Source: a virus | Virus record (IMG/VR): IMGVR_UViG_3300046794_000481 | Span: 1-30,274 of that record | DNA: 30,274 nucleotides | Reading direction: 5' to 3' (one strand) | Shown here: piece by piece, positions 23,275 to 30,274 of the stretch | How the letters are laid out: each line of letters begins with the position of its first letter | How positions within the stretch are numbered: position 1 is the first letter of the stretch | Position numbers and translations under genes: made by a program | The notes under the pieces: generated by a model | Seen by the model: the letters and a program-made list of their open reading frames with translations, nothing else | What the model was told of the DNA's origin: nothing | Databases searched by the model: none

Positions 23275-23891
23275 TGAAGCGTTTTCCGCGTAGCGTCGTG
23301 ATCGGCATGGCTGCTGTGTTGCTGAGCAAATGCACGGCCGCACCAGCCTACGCGGCCGATCCGTGCGACCGCTACCGCGCGACCTTGACCCGCGAGGCCC
23401 AGGCCGTATTTGGACTGGGCGCCCCTGTGCCGGCCCTCGCCGCCCAGCTGCTGAAGGAGAGCAGCTGCCGCGCCGACGTCACTGCCTGGGACAACGGCCG
23501 TGGCCTGGCACAGTTCATGGACCCCACGGCCGCCCAGGTGGCGCGCCTGTTCCCCGAACTGGGTGTGCCGGACCCATACAGCCCCACCTGGTCGATGCGC
23601 GCCCAAGTACGGTTCAACAACTGGATGCTGGCCCGCGTCCAGGGCGACAGCGACTGCGAGCGCTGGGGCGCCGCCTTCAAGGGATATAACGCCGGCCTCG
23701 GCTACGTCCAGCGCGCCCAGCGGCAGTCCCGCGCACCTGGCGTTTGGTTTGGCGTGACCGAGGACATCAACGCCGGCCAGAGTGCCGCCAACTTCAGTTA
23801 CTCGCGCCAGTACCCCCGCACGATCCTGTTCACCCACCAACTGCGTTACCTGACCTGGGGCGCGGCACTTTGCACCCGGAGCCCGCGATGA
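23274..23891 (+). CDS. Lytic transglycosylase endolysin with signal peptide
   Basis: The chain is 205 residues. An N-terminal hydrophobic signal (about 1-27, cleavage likely after AYA) sends it to the periplasm or anchors it until lysis. The SLT fold is seen in LLKESSC (catalytic E62), GRGLAQFM (76-82) and FKGYNAG (136-141). It cleaves the peptidoglycan MurNAc-GlcNAc bond. It sits between the holin-like protein and spanins. The next gene overlaps by 4 nt (ATGA). ATG 23274 was taken over GTG 23271. Confidence 0.85.
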   Translation: MKRFPRSVVIGMAAVLLSKCTAAPAYAADPCDRYRATLTREAQAVFGLGAPVPALAAQLLKESSCRADVTAWDNGRGLAQFMDPTAAQVARLFPELGVPDPYSPTWSMRAQVRFNNWMLARVQGDSDCERWGAAFKGYNAGLGYVQRAQRQSRAPGVWFGVTEDINAGQSAANFSYSRQYPRTILFTHQLRYLTWGAALCTRSPR

Positions 23892-24295
23892 AGGCGGCAA
23901 CTATTGCAGCCATTGCTCTGCTGTGGTCCCTGTTCGTGGGCGTGTGCGGGTTCACCTCGGGCTACTACATCCGGGGCGCGCGGGAGGTGACAAAAGAGGT
24001 GCAAGCCGAGCGAAAGGACGCCAAGCAGAAGGACCGGAAGGACCGCAAGGCGCTCGCCGCCGGCGTCCGCACCGAGCAGGCCCAAGCCAAGGCCGACACC
24101 GCTTTCCAACGAATCCGATCCGACTATGAAGCCGACCAACTTAAGAACCCTGCTGCTGGCTGTGTGCTTGACGCTGACAGCCTGCGCCAGTGGAACGCTG
24201 CAGCCGCGCAATCAGACAGCGAGGCCGCAGGCCAACCTGATGGTGAAGTGCCCGCCGCTGCCGAAGATGAAGCCGGGCGACAACGCCGTCAGTAA
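23888..24295 (+). CDS. Inner-membrane spanin subunit (Rz-like)
   Basis: In this 135-residue protein one N-terminal membrane helix (about 4-28) is followed by a long charged coiled-coil segment (VTKEVQAERKDAKQKDRKD) and an Ala-rich periplasmic end. This is the layout of i-spanins, which span the periplasm with an outer-membrane partner and fuse the two membranes at the last step of lysis. The partner gene is nested inside its 3' part in another frame. It overlaps the endolysin gene by 4 nt. Confidence 0.85.
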   Translation: MKAATIAAIALLWSLFVGVCGFTSGYYIRGAREVTKEVQAERKDAKQKDRKDRKALAAGVRTEQAQAKADTAFQRIRSDYEADQLKNPAAGCVLDADSLRQWNAAAAQSDSEAAGQPDGEVPAAAEDEAGRQRRQ

Positions 24296-24386
24296 TTACA
24301 TCGAAGCCGCCCGCCTTTATGTGCTCTGCCAGAACAGGACGGCGGGCTGGATCGACTGGTTCACCAGCACCGAGGAGACGGAGTGA
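24126..24386 (+). CDS. Outer-membrane spanin lipoprotein (Rz1-like), nested gene
   Basis: A lipoprotein signal with lipobox LTAC, giving a mature N-terminus at Cys 20, begins this 86-residue protein. It starts inside the Rz-like gene in the +1 frame and extends 91 nt beyond it, the embedded arrangement known for Rz/Rz1 pairs. The mature part is Pro-containing (MVKCPPLPKMKPG), typical of o-spanins, but with a longer tail than lambda Rz1. Its stop overlaps the next GTG start. Confidence 0.88.
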   Translation: MKPTNLRTLLLAVCLTLTACASGTLQPRNQTARPQANLMVKCPPLPKMKPGDNAVSNYIEAARLYVLCQNRTAGWIDWFTSTEETE

Positions 24387-24637
24387 CGGACATTTTTGAA
24401 GAGGCGACCGACGCGGAGATGCGCGAGCGCGCCGCCCTGATCGAAGCTCGCCAGGCGCGCTCGGAGCTGGAGGCGAAGCTGGCGGCCGCATGCGAAGCGG
24501 CGCGCGGCCCCGGCCCGGCGATTTGCGTCGGCTGCGGCTTCCAAATTCCCGAACCCCGTCGCCAAGCCGTATCTGGGTGCCTGCGCTGCGCACTGTGCGA
24601 GCGTCAACATTTCAACCGTAACAGCGCTCGCCGCTGA
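24383..24637 (+). CDS. TraR/DksA-like C4 zinc-finger protein
   Basis: The product has 84 residues with a helical N-terminal half (EATDAEMRERAALIEARQARS) and a C4 finger (CVGCG at about 48-52, then CLRCALCE), as in TraR and phage DksA-like proteins. These bind the RNA polymerase secondary channel and shift transcription, often away from host ribosomal genes. It starts at GTG 24383, overlapping the Rz1 stop by 4 nt. The N-terminal part matches the short TraR type, which lacks the DksA coiled coil. It stands between lysis and packaging genes. Confidence 0.85.
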   Translation: MTDIFEEATDAEMRERAALIEARQARSELEAKLAAACEAARGPGPAICVGCGFQIPEPRRQAVSGCLRCALCERQHFNRNSARR

Positions 24638-24654
24638 CCCAACGAAGGAACTGC

Positions 24655-24981
24655 ATGCAAATCAGCAACGACGACCTCGGGCGCATCCTCGGCCGCCTGG
24701 AGGCCAAACTCGACGAACAGGGCCACGCCTTCAAGCGGGTCGAAGACGCTGTCGCCAGCGTCGACCGCAAGCTGGGACAGCGCCTGGACGAGCACGACGC
24801 CCGGCTGCGCAGCCTTGAGGTGGCGAATCCCGAGCAGATCGCCAAGACCGTGGCCGAGCACACGAAGCGCATCGAGGCGCTGGAGCAAGGCGCTGCCCGT
24901 CACGGCGTGATTGCCGGTATCGGCTCGGCCGTGGCGATGAGCGCACTGATCGAGCTGCTCAAGAAGAAGATTGGGCTGTAA
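24655..24981 (+). CDS. DUF2730-like phage protein (Mu gp26-like)
   Basis: A heptad-rich coiled coil (about 10-80; RLEAKLDEQGHAFKRVEDAV) fills most of the 108 residues and is followed by a hydrophobic C-terminal segment (AGIGSAVAMSALIELLKK) that may be a membrane helix. The layout and its position just before the gp27-like gene match gp26/DUF2730 proteins of Mu-like phages, whose job is unknown. AAGGA precedes ATG 24655. The stop overlaps the next start by one base. Confidence 0.78.
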   Translation: MQISNDDLGRILGRLEAKLDEQGHAFKRVEDAVASVDRKLGQRLDEHDARLRSLEVANPEQIAKTVAEHTKRIEALEQGAARHGVIAGIGSAVAMSALIELLKKKIGL

Positions 24982-25490
24982 TGGCGAAGGGGGCAGAGAC
25001 TCGCGCTAAGCTGCGCAAGCATTACGTGTTCGATCGGCTGTCCCTGGAACAGGCGGCCAGGCTCGTCGACGTGTCGTACTCGACCGCCAAGCGGTGGCGC
25101 GACGCGGCTGCGGCCGAAGGCGACGACTGGGAGCGCATGCGCACGGCGTCGAGCCTGAGCGGTGGCGACATCGAGCAGCTGTCCCAGCAGATCCTGACCG
25201 AGATGCTCGTCCAGTTCAACGCCACCCTCGACCTCATCAAGGGCGATTCGGAGATGCCGGCCGTGCAGCGGGTCGACCTGCTGTCCAGCCTCATGGACAA
25301 CATCCACAAGAGCATGTCGGCCATGAAGAAATTCCTGCCCGAAGCGAACTCGCTGTCGATCGCGATGGCGGTTGTGCGCGGCCTGGTCGAGTTCGTGCAG
25401 GACAAGTTCCCCCGGCACGCGCCCATCCTGGTTGAGATCCTGGAGCCCTTCGGTGATGTCCTGCCCAAGATTCTGGCGAGTGCCAAATGA
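24981..25490 (+). CDS. Mu gp27-like protein (DUF1804), probable small terminase subunit
   Basis: The 169-residue protein has an N-terminal HTH (LSLEQAARLVDVSYSTAKRWRD) followed by helices with DLLSSLMDNIHKSMSAM, which fits DUF1804 proteins. In Mu, gp27 is thought to act as the DNA-recognising small terminase subunit, choosing the pac site for headful packaging. It lies directly upstream of the large subunit gene, and the two overlap by 4 nt (ATGA). Confidence 0.85.
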   Translation: MAKGAETRAKLRKHYVFDRLSLEQAARLVDVSYSTAKRWRDAAAAEGDDWERMRTASSLSGGDIEQLSQQILTEMLVQFNATLDLIKGDSEMPAVQRVDLLSSLMDNIHKSMSAMKKFLPEANSLSIAMAVVRGLVEFVQDKFPRHAPILVEILEPFGDVLPKILASAK

Positions 25491-27259
25491 TCCACAAAGA
25501 ACTGACAAAAAAGGAATTTAACCAAGAGCTGACCGACCTGGTCAGCTCTTTACGTAAGGACATCGAGGCGCACGCGGCCGGCCTGGACGGTTCGCCCGTG
25601 GCCATCCTCGCGCGCCGGCGCCGGGTGCTGTCCGGCGACTTCCAGTTCTTCGCTTATACCTATTTCCCGCACCACATCCGTGGCACACCGTCGCTTTTCC
25701 AGGCGCAGTTCTGCAAACGCTTCCCCCAGCTGCTCGGCCAGGCCGGCGGCGTCAAGGAATGGTGGATCGCGCCCCGAGGCGAAGCCAAGTCGTCGATGCT
25801 GACCAAGATCGGGCCGACATGGGTCGCGATCCAGGCGCTGCTGCAGCGCGCCGAGGTGCGAAAGGAGATCGGGATTACCACGATCCCGGCTTTCATCGAC
25901 TACGTGATCCTGCTGGGCGCCGAAACGGTCCTGCCGACCAAGCTGATCGAGGTCGTCAAGACGGAGCTGACCGGCAACGCTGCCCTGGCGCTCGATTTCC
26001 CGGAGGCCTGCGGCAAGGGGGCGATGTGGAAGATCGGCGAATGCGTCACACGGACCGGCGTCAAGCTGGAGTCGTTCGGCGCCGAGCAAGCGATTCGCGG
26101 CACCTTCCACGGCGCCAGCCGCCCGAAGCTGTTGCTGGGCGACGACCTGATCACCGACGCCGAGGCCAAGAGCCCGACCGAGCGCCAGAACCGCTGGACC
26201 TGGCTGACCAAGGCGATCGACTACCTCGGTCCACCAGACGGCTCGGTGAAATATTGCGGCGTCGGCACGATCCTGGATAAGGACGATCCGATCAGCCGGG
26301 CGAAGAAGACCATCGGCCACGTCGTCCACCACTTCCGGGCGATCGAGCAGCTGCCCGAGGGCATGGACCTGTGGGCGAAGTGCGAGGAGATGATGCGCAA
26401 CGACGACGCCCGCGTCGTCCAGGACGCCGCCGAGCGCGGCGAGGTCGTGCCCGATGACCAGCTGCCGTCGTTCCGGTTCTACGTGACAAACAAGACGCAA
26501 ATGGACGCCGGCGCCGTGATCTCCTGGCCAGGCGTCCGGACGCTGTTCTGGCTGATGCGCCAGCGCGCGACCGCCAAGAAGGCGTTCGACACGGAAATGC
26601 AGGGCGAGCCGCGCAGCGACGAAGACAAGATCTTCAGCCATATCACGTACTGGGTACAGCGCTCGCGCGAATGGCTGATGTTCGGCGGCTGCGACCCGTC
26701 CATGGGCACAGGCCAAAAGTCCGACCCTTCGGCGATTCTGGTCGGCGGGCTCGACCAGCGGATGAAGCGCCTGCACGTCATCCACGCGGAAATCAAGCGC
26801 CGGGTGCCGTCCAAGCTCGAGACGGACCTGATCCGCGTGCAGCGCGAGTTTCGCTGCCTGGCATGGGCATTCGAAAACAACAACGCCTACGAACACTCGC
26901 GTCAGACCTTCATGCTGGCCGGCCTGCGCGAAGGCGTGCCGCTGCCGCTCGTCGGTGTGACTGCCACCGTGGCGCCCGAGGTGCGCATCGACTCGATCGA
27001 ACCATACGTCACGGACCCGATCATGCCCGGCCTCGTCTTCCACGCGAGCCTGACCCAGTTGCTGTCCGAGTTGGATACCTGGCCAGAGCCACAGACCAAC
27101 CACCACTACGACGGGCTGACCGCCTTGCACTTGCTGTGGCATATCGCCATCACGCGGGGCATGGGCACCTACGAGATTCAAACCCAGGCCCGAAGCGGAT
27201 CGTTCGGCGGCGGCGGCCGCGACGACGACTTCGGCTCGCCATCCAGGAGAATGATGTGA
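25487..27259 (+). CDS. Terminase large subunit (Mu gp28-like)
   Basis: An ATPase motor domain with a variant P-loop (RGEAKS, about 97-102) and a Walker B-like LLLGDDLITD opens the 590-residue chain. An RNase-H-fold nuclease domain follows, beginning MFGGCDPSMG and ending in TNHHYDGLTALHLLW, with the expected acidic residues. It translocates DNA into the prohead and cuts it headful-wise, taking flanking host DNA. Length and gene order match gp28. It overlaps both neighbours by 4 nt. A long antisense open frame here is a composition artefact. Confidence 0.92.
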   Translation: MIHKELTKKEFNQELTDLVSSLRKDIEAHAAGLDGSPVAILARRRRVLSGDFQFFAYTYFPHHIRGTPSLFQAQFCKRFPQLLGQAGGVKEWWIAPRGEAKSSMLTKIGPTWVAIQALLQRAEVRKEIGITTIPAFIDYVILLGAETVLPTKLIEVVKTELTGNAALALDFPEACGKGAMWKIGECVTRTGVKLESFGAEQAIRGTFHGASRPKLLLGDDLITDAEAKSPTERQNRWTWLTKAIDYLGPPDGSVKYCGVGTILDKDDPISRAKKTIGHVVHHFRAIEQLPEGMDLWAKCEEMMRNDDARVVQDAAERGEVVPDDQLPSFRFYVTNKTQMDAGAVISWPGVRTLFWLMRQRATAKKAFDTEMQGEPRSDEDKIFSHITYWVQRSREWLMFGGCDPSMGTGQKSDPSAILVGGLDQRMKRLHVIHAEIKRRVPSKLETDLIRVQREFRCLAWAFENNNAYEHSRQTFMLAGLREGVPLPLVGVTATVAPEVRIDSIEPYVTDPIMPGLVFHASLTQLLSELDTWPEPQTNHHYDGLTALHLLWHIAITRGMGTYEIQTQARSGSFGGGGRDDDFGSPSRRMM

Positions 27260-28857
27260 CAACGATCCTTGACCAGTACGGGAAGCCGATCGACCGGGCC
27301 GTCCTAGACGAACCGCAGACCTCCCACATCGCGGAGCTGCAGAACCAGTACCTGACGCCCATGCTGGGCGGACTGACGCCGGCACGCCTGGCGCGCACCC
27401 TGCAGGAAGCCGACCAGGGCAACCTGGTCGAGCAACACCGGCTGTTCGCCGACATGGAAGAGCGCGACGGCCACATGCGCGCCGAGATGGACAAGCGCAA
27501 GAGCGCCGTCGCCGGCCTGGACTGGGACATCGTCCCGCCCAGGAACGCTACCGCCGCCGAAAAGGCCGCCGCGGAGTGGGCGCGAGAGGCCCTGCAGGAC
27601 GCCGTCGACCCGATCGAAGACCTGATCCTCGCCTTGATGGACGCTGTCGGCCACGGCTTCGCGCCGGTCGAGCTGGAATGGCGCAAGGAAGGCAGCGAGC
27701 TGCTCCCGACGATCCACCCACGGCCGCAGGAGTGGTTTCGCCTGAACACAGCTCGCACGTCGCTGCGTCTGCGCAGCAGCTCCATGGACGGAGAGGCGTT
27801 GCAGCCGTTCGGCTGGATCATGCACACCCACGGAAAAGCCAAGACCGGCTACCTCGGGCGCATGGGCCTGTTCCGCACCCTGGTCTGGCCTTTCCTGTAC
27901 AAGGCGTACGCCCTGGGCGACTTCGCCGAATTCCTGGAAACCTATGGTTTGCCGATCATCGTGGGCAAGTACCACGCCGGCGCGACGGCCGACGAGAAGG
28001 CTAGCCTGATGCGCGCGGTGACCGCGCTCGGCCATGACGCCCGCGCCATCATGCCGCAGGAAATGCAGCTGGAGATCCAGAAGATCACCGGCGGCTCCGG
28101 TGACTCGGCGCACCTGGCGATGATGAAGTGGGCCGAAGGGTCGGAGTCGAAGAGCATCCTGGGCCAGACGCTGTCGGCCGACACCGGCCAGAAGGGCGGC
28201 GGGAGCTACGCCCTGGGCAAGGTGCACAACGAAGTCCGGCACGACATCTGCGCGAGCGACGCCCGCCAGGTCGCCGCGACCATCACCCGCGACTACCTGT
28301 ACCCGCTGATCGTCATGAACCGGAGCGGCATTGAGGGGCTGCGGCGCTGCCCGCGCCTGCTGTTCCCGATGGCGGAACCGGAAGATATGACGGCCTACGC
28401 CGAATCTCTGCCCAAACTGGTCGCAGTTGGCGTCCAGGTGCCGGTCGCCTGGGCGCAAGAGAAGCTGCAGATCCCGCTGCCAAAAGAAGGCGAAGCCGTG
28501 CTGACGGCGCCAAAAGAACCGCAATCCACCACACCCGGCACCGTGCCCACGCCGGCGCCAGGTGGCGCGGGCAAGGCGAAGCTGTCGGCCGACGTGCCGC
28601 CGATCGGCGACCAGGCGCCGGTCGACCCAACCGCTGCAGTGGTCGACCAGCTGGCTGGCGCGGCTGGCTCCACGTGGGCCGAGCTGCTCGACGTGATCGG
28701 CGCGAAGGTCGACGGCGCGGCCGACCTGGCGGCGCTGCAGCGGGATCTCCTGCAGACGTTCGGTGGCCAGCCGCAGGAGCAGCTGGTCAAGCTGATGGCC
28801 GCCGCCTTCGCCCTGGCGGAACTCAAGGGCATTGTCGACGTGCAGGACGGGGCCTGA
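27256..28857 (+). CDS. Portal protein (DUF935, Mu gp29-like)
   Basis: A 533-residue portal starting at GTG 27256, overlapping the terminase stop by 4 nt; the longer upstream frame inside the terminase gene is spurious. Signature stretches of DUF935 include NLVEQHRLFADMEERDGH, HGFAPVELEWRKEG and the FAEFLETYGLPIIVGKY block. The dodecameric portal would form the DNA gate at the capsid vertex and contact the terminase. The C-terminal 100 residues are a Pro/Ala-rich linker plus helices. Confidence 0.93.
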   Translation: MTTILDQYGKPIDRAVLDEPQTSHIAELQNQYLTPMLGGLTPARLARTLQEADQGNLVEQHRLFADMEERDGHMRAEMDKRKSAVAGLDWDIVPPRNATAAEKAAAEWAREALQDAVDPIEDLILALMDAVGHGFAPVELEWRKEGSELLPTIHPRPQEWFRLNTARTSLRLRSSSMDGEALQPFGWIMHTHGKAKTGYLGRMGLFRTLVWPFLYKAYALGDFAEFLETYGLPIIVGKYHAGATADEKASLMRAVTALGHDARAIMPQEMQLEIQKITGGSGDSAHLAMMKWAEGSESKSILGQTLSADTGQKGGGSYALGKVHNEVRHDICASDARQVAATITRDYLYPLIVMNRSGIEGLRRCPRLLFPMAEPEDMTAYAESLPKLVAVGVQVPVAWAQEKLQIPLPKEGEAVLTAPKEPQSTTPGTVPTPAPGGAGKAKLSADVPPIGDQAPVDPTAAVVDQLAGAAGSTWAELLDVIGAKVDGAADLAALQRDLLQTFGGQPQEQLVKLMAAAFALAELKGIVDVQDGA

Positions 28858-28858
28858 T

Positions 28859-30103
28859 ATGCCGCTGCAGGTGGGCAAGAACACCCCGTTCGAAGAGCAG
28901 CTGGCGTTCTTCAAGGCGAAGCTGAACCTCCCTACCGAGCGCTGGGACGACATCATGCGCTCGGCGCACGATCGGGCGTTCGTCGTCGCCGGCGCCGCCA
29001 ATGCCGACCTGCTGGCCGACCTGCGCGCTGCGGTGCAGCGGGGAATCGAGACCGGCAGCGGCCTGGAAGGGTTCCGTAAGGACTTCAAGGGCATCGTCCA
29101 GAAGCACGGCTGGACCGGCTGGACCGGACAAGGCACGGCCGCCGGCGAAGCCTGGCGCACGCGGGTGATCTACCAGACCAACAGCGCGACCAGCTACGCG
29201 GCCGGCCGCTGGCAGCAGCTCAAGAACGAGCAGCTGCTGAAGGTGAAACCCTACTGGAAGTACGTCCACGCGGACGGCGTGGCGCATCCTCGGCCCCTAC
29301 ACGTGTCCTGGCATGGCCTGGTCCTGCCACACGATCACCCGTTCTGGACGACCCACTTCCCGCCCAACGGCTGGGGATGTCACTGCAGGGTGGTCGCCGT
29401 TGACGCGCGCGCCTACCAGGCTGCCGTCGATGCCGGGAAAGGCGAGCCGCCCGAAGGCTGGCAGGCGATCAGCCCGAAGACCGGCGCGCCGGTCGGGATC
29501 GACAAGGGCTTCGACTACGCACCTGGTGCGCGCGCCAACGCGCCCCTGCGATCGCTCATCGACGACCGGCTGGTGCGGCTGGCGTCGCCGATCGGCTCGC
29601 GCCTGTACCAGGCGATGCAGCCGGTCCTGCAGGCCGAGCAACGCCAGGCGTACCAAGGCTTCGTCGACGAGGTGCTGGCCGACCCGGTCAAGCGCGGCCG
29701 CACCGCGATCGCCGGCGCGATCGAGCCAGAGATCCTCGACTGGCTGCAGGCGAACCAGGGCGTCATCCCGGCCAGCGCCGAGATCGCCGTCCAGGACAGC
29801 CTGCTGGTCGGGAAGAAGGCCCGGCGGCACGAAGCTGCCGGAGACGCGCTAACCGAGGAGGAGTGGCGCGGCCTGTTCGACGCCTTGGTCAGCCCCCTGC
29901 AGGTGCTCTACGACGTGAATAGCGGCAAGTTGCTTTACGTGCTGCCGGCAGCGGACGGCCGGGCGCAGAAGGTGGCGGTGGAGTTCGACTTCCAGGTGAA
30001 GAAGCGCGACGGGGTGCTGAACATGATCGTCTCAGCCTTCAAGCCGCTACTGGAAAAGATCGAAGGCGGGATCGTGGGTGGACTGCTGCAGGTAATTAAA
30101 TGA
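28859..30103 (+). CDS. Mu gpF-like head morphogenesis protein with possible C-terminal nuclease domain
   Basis: The central block of this 414-residue protein (about 105-190) carries the Mu F signature: IYQTNSATSYAAGRW, then HPFWTTHFPPNGWGCHCRV with paired cysteines. It is needed for head assembly, and some copies are injected. The last 80 residues (SPLQVLYDVNSGKLLYVLPA, then FDFQVKKRDGVLNMI) are separate from the core and resemble the phage-Barnase-EndoU-ColicinE5-RelE (PBECR) nuclease fold reported at gpF C-termini; that match is from memory. ATG 28859 follows the portal stop by one base. Its own stop opens the structured element at 30101. Confidence 0.88.
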   Translation: MPLQVGKNTPFEEQLAFFKAKLNLPTERWDDIMRSAHDRAFVVAGAANADLLADLRAAVQRGIETGSGLEGFRKDFKGIVQKHGWTGWTGQGTAAGEAWRTRVIYQTNSATSYAAGRWQQLKNEQLLKVKPYWKYVHADGVAHPRPLHVSWHGLVLPHDHPFWTTHFPPNGWGCHCRVVAVDARAYQAAVDAGKGEPPEGWQAISPKTGAPVGIDKGFDYAPGARANAPLRSLIDDRLVRLASPIGSRLYQAMQPVLQAEQRQAYQGFVDEVLADPVKRGRTAIAGAIEPEILDWLQANQGVIPASAEIAVQDSLLVGKKARRHEAAGDALTEEEWRGLFDALVSPLQVLYDVNSGKLLYVLPAADGRAQKVAVEFDFQVKKRDGVLNMIVSAFKPLLEKIEGGIVGGLLQVIK

Positions 30104-30202
30104 GTCGGAGGGAGGCCGGACGTCCCTCCATCCATGAGCGGCCACGGCGAACCATGGCCGGACAAGCCTGTGGACTCCGAATTTCCACAGCTCCCCGACT
30201 CA
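30101..30202 (+). ncRNA. Candidate four-way-junction RNA between gpF and gpG genes
   Basis: An outer 8-bp stem (TGAGTCGG 30101-30108 with CCGACTCA 30195-30202) encloses three hairpins: 30109-30113 with 30123-30127 (7 bp if 30107-30108 leave the outer stem), 30139-30144 with 30155-30160 (6 bp), and 30168-30174 with 30184-30190 (7 bp). No open frame fits it. It may be a processing or terminator-like structure at the head-gene junction, or a small RNA. The fold is drawn by eye. Confidence 0.4.
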
Positions 30203-30224
30203 CATAGTAATTATAGGCACAAAC

Positions 30225-30274
30225 GTGAACCAGCATATCGAAATCAACAACGGCTCCGTCGCCCAGTTGCTGAA
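30225..30274 (+). CDS. Probable gpG-like virion morphogenesis protein, 5' end only
   Basis: Sixteen codons from GTG 30225 (NQHIEINNGSVAQLL), open to the window end. Mu gpG-type proteins follow gpF and often begin with a short strand of this kind followed by a helix. Position and the first residues fit, but the fragment is too short to be sure. No clear ribosome site is seen upstream. Confidence 0.4.
   Translation, partial: MNQHIEINNGSVAQLL

Larger units (their letters stand above)
13813..30274 (+). mobile_element. Mu-like transposable prophage, left half
   Basis: Gene order and families follow Mu: divergent repressor and ner, transposase A, ATPase B, early accessory genes, gemA, mor, lysis, then gp26- to gp30-like packaging and head genes. 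The region is clearly more GC-rich than the island except around the repressor-operator. The left end lies somewhere in 13,330-13,812 and the right end beyond the window. All genes that can be checked are open and complete, so the phage may be functional. Confidence 0.9.

Noticed and set aside
25550-27385. Long minus-strand open frame (611 codons) across the terminase gene
   Set aside because: Antisense shadow caused by GC-rich codon third positions; no ribosome site and no domain.
27304-29160. Minus-strand open frame (618 codons) across portal and gpF genes
   Set aside because: Spans the boundary of two real plus-strand genes and has no recognisable protein features.

Overview
The window looks like accessory DNA of a Gram-negative proteobacterium. 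A Mu-like prophage with Rz/Rz1 spanins fixes the Gram-negative host. The GC-rich phage half resembles elements of Burkholderiales (Oxalobacteraceae type) or Pseudomonas, but the sequence alone does not settle the genus. No housekeeping gene is present.

Region 1 (about 1-13,330) is a mosaic genomic island of moderate GC. Its left edge carries a minus-strand rho-independent terminator (44-77) and a 17-nt match to the 3' end of a tRNA-Ser gene (111-127), the typical scar of integration into a tRNA. Next comes a leftward-reading block of likely antiphage genes: a nuclease-helicase of the DUF2075 (Schlafen group 3-like) family, a HEPN-like protein with a C-terminal zinc ribbon, a two-gene reverse transcriptase plus nitrilase system (DRT-like, with the two activities on separate polypeptides), and two TIR-domain proteins of the Cap12/PycTIR type. 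A rightward-reading module follows: a serine recombinase behind a res-like site, a composite tandem repeat of about 111 bp, and three small unknown genes. The island closes with a leftward unknown gene and a tyrosine recombinase whose catalytic tyrosine position is a cysteine.

Region 2 (13,330-13,812) is a junction of about 480 bp without a confident gene. The left end of the prophage probably lies here, but it could not be placed.

Region 3 (13,813-30,274) is the left half of a Mu-like prophage, running off the window. The order is repressor (leftward), operator region, Ner, an HTH protein, MuA-like transposase, MuB-like ATPase, a run of small early genes (including DUF3164, GemA and zinc-ribbon proteins), Mor activator, a probable Mor-dependent promoter, lysis cassette (holin-like protein, lytic transglycosylase, nested Rz/Rz1), a TraR/DksA-like protein, and head/packaging genes (gp26-like, gp27-like, TerL, portal, gpF), ending in the first codons of a probable gpG. 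Many genes overlap by 4 nt (ATGA or GTGA), as expected of coupled phage operons.

Logic: the repressor and transposase share an N-terminal Mu-type DNA-binding domain, so both probably read the operator repeats between the divergent repressor and ner genes. Mor then switches on the lysis and morphogenesis genes. In the island, the defence genes read toward the tRNA scar, and the recombinases lie on the other side.
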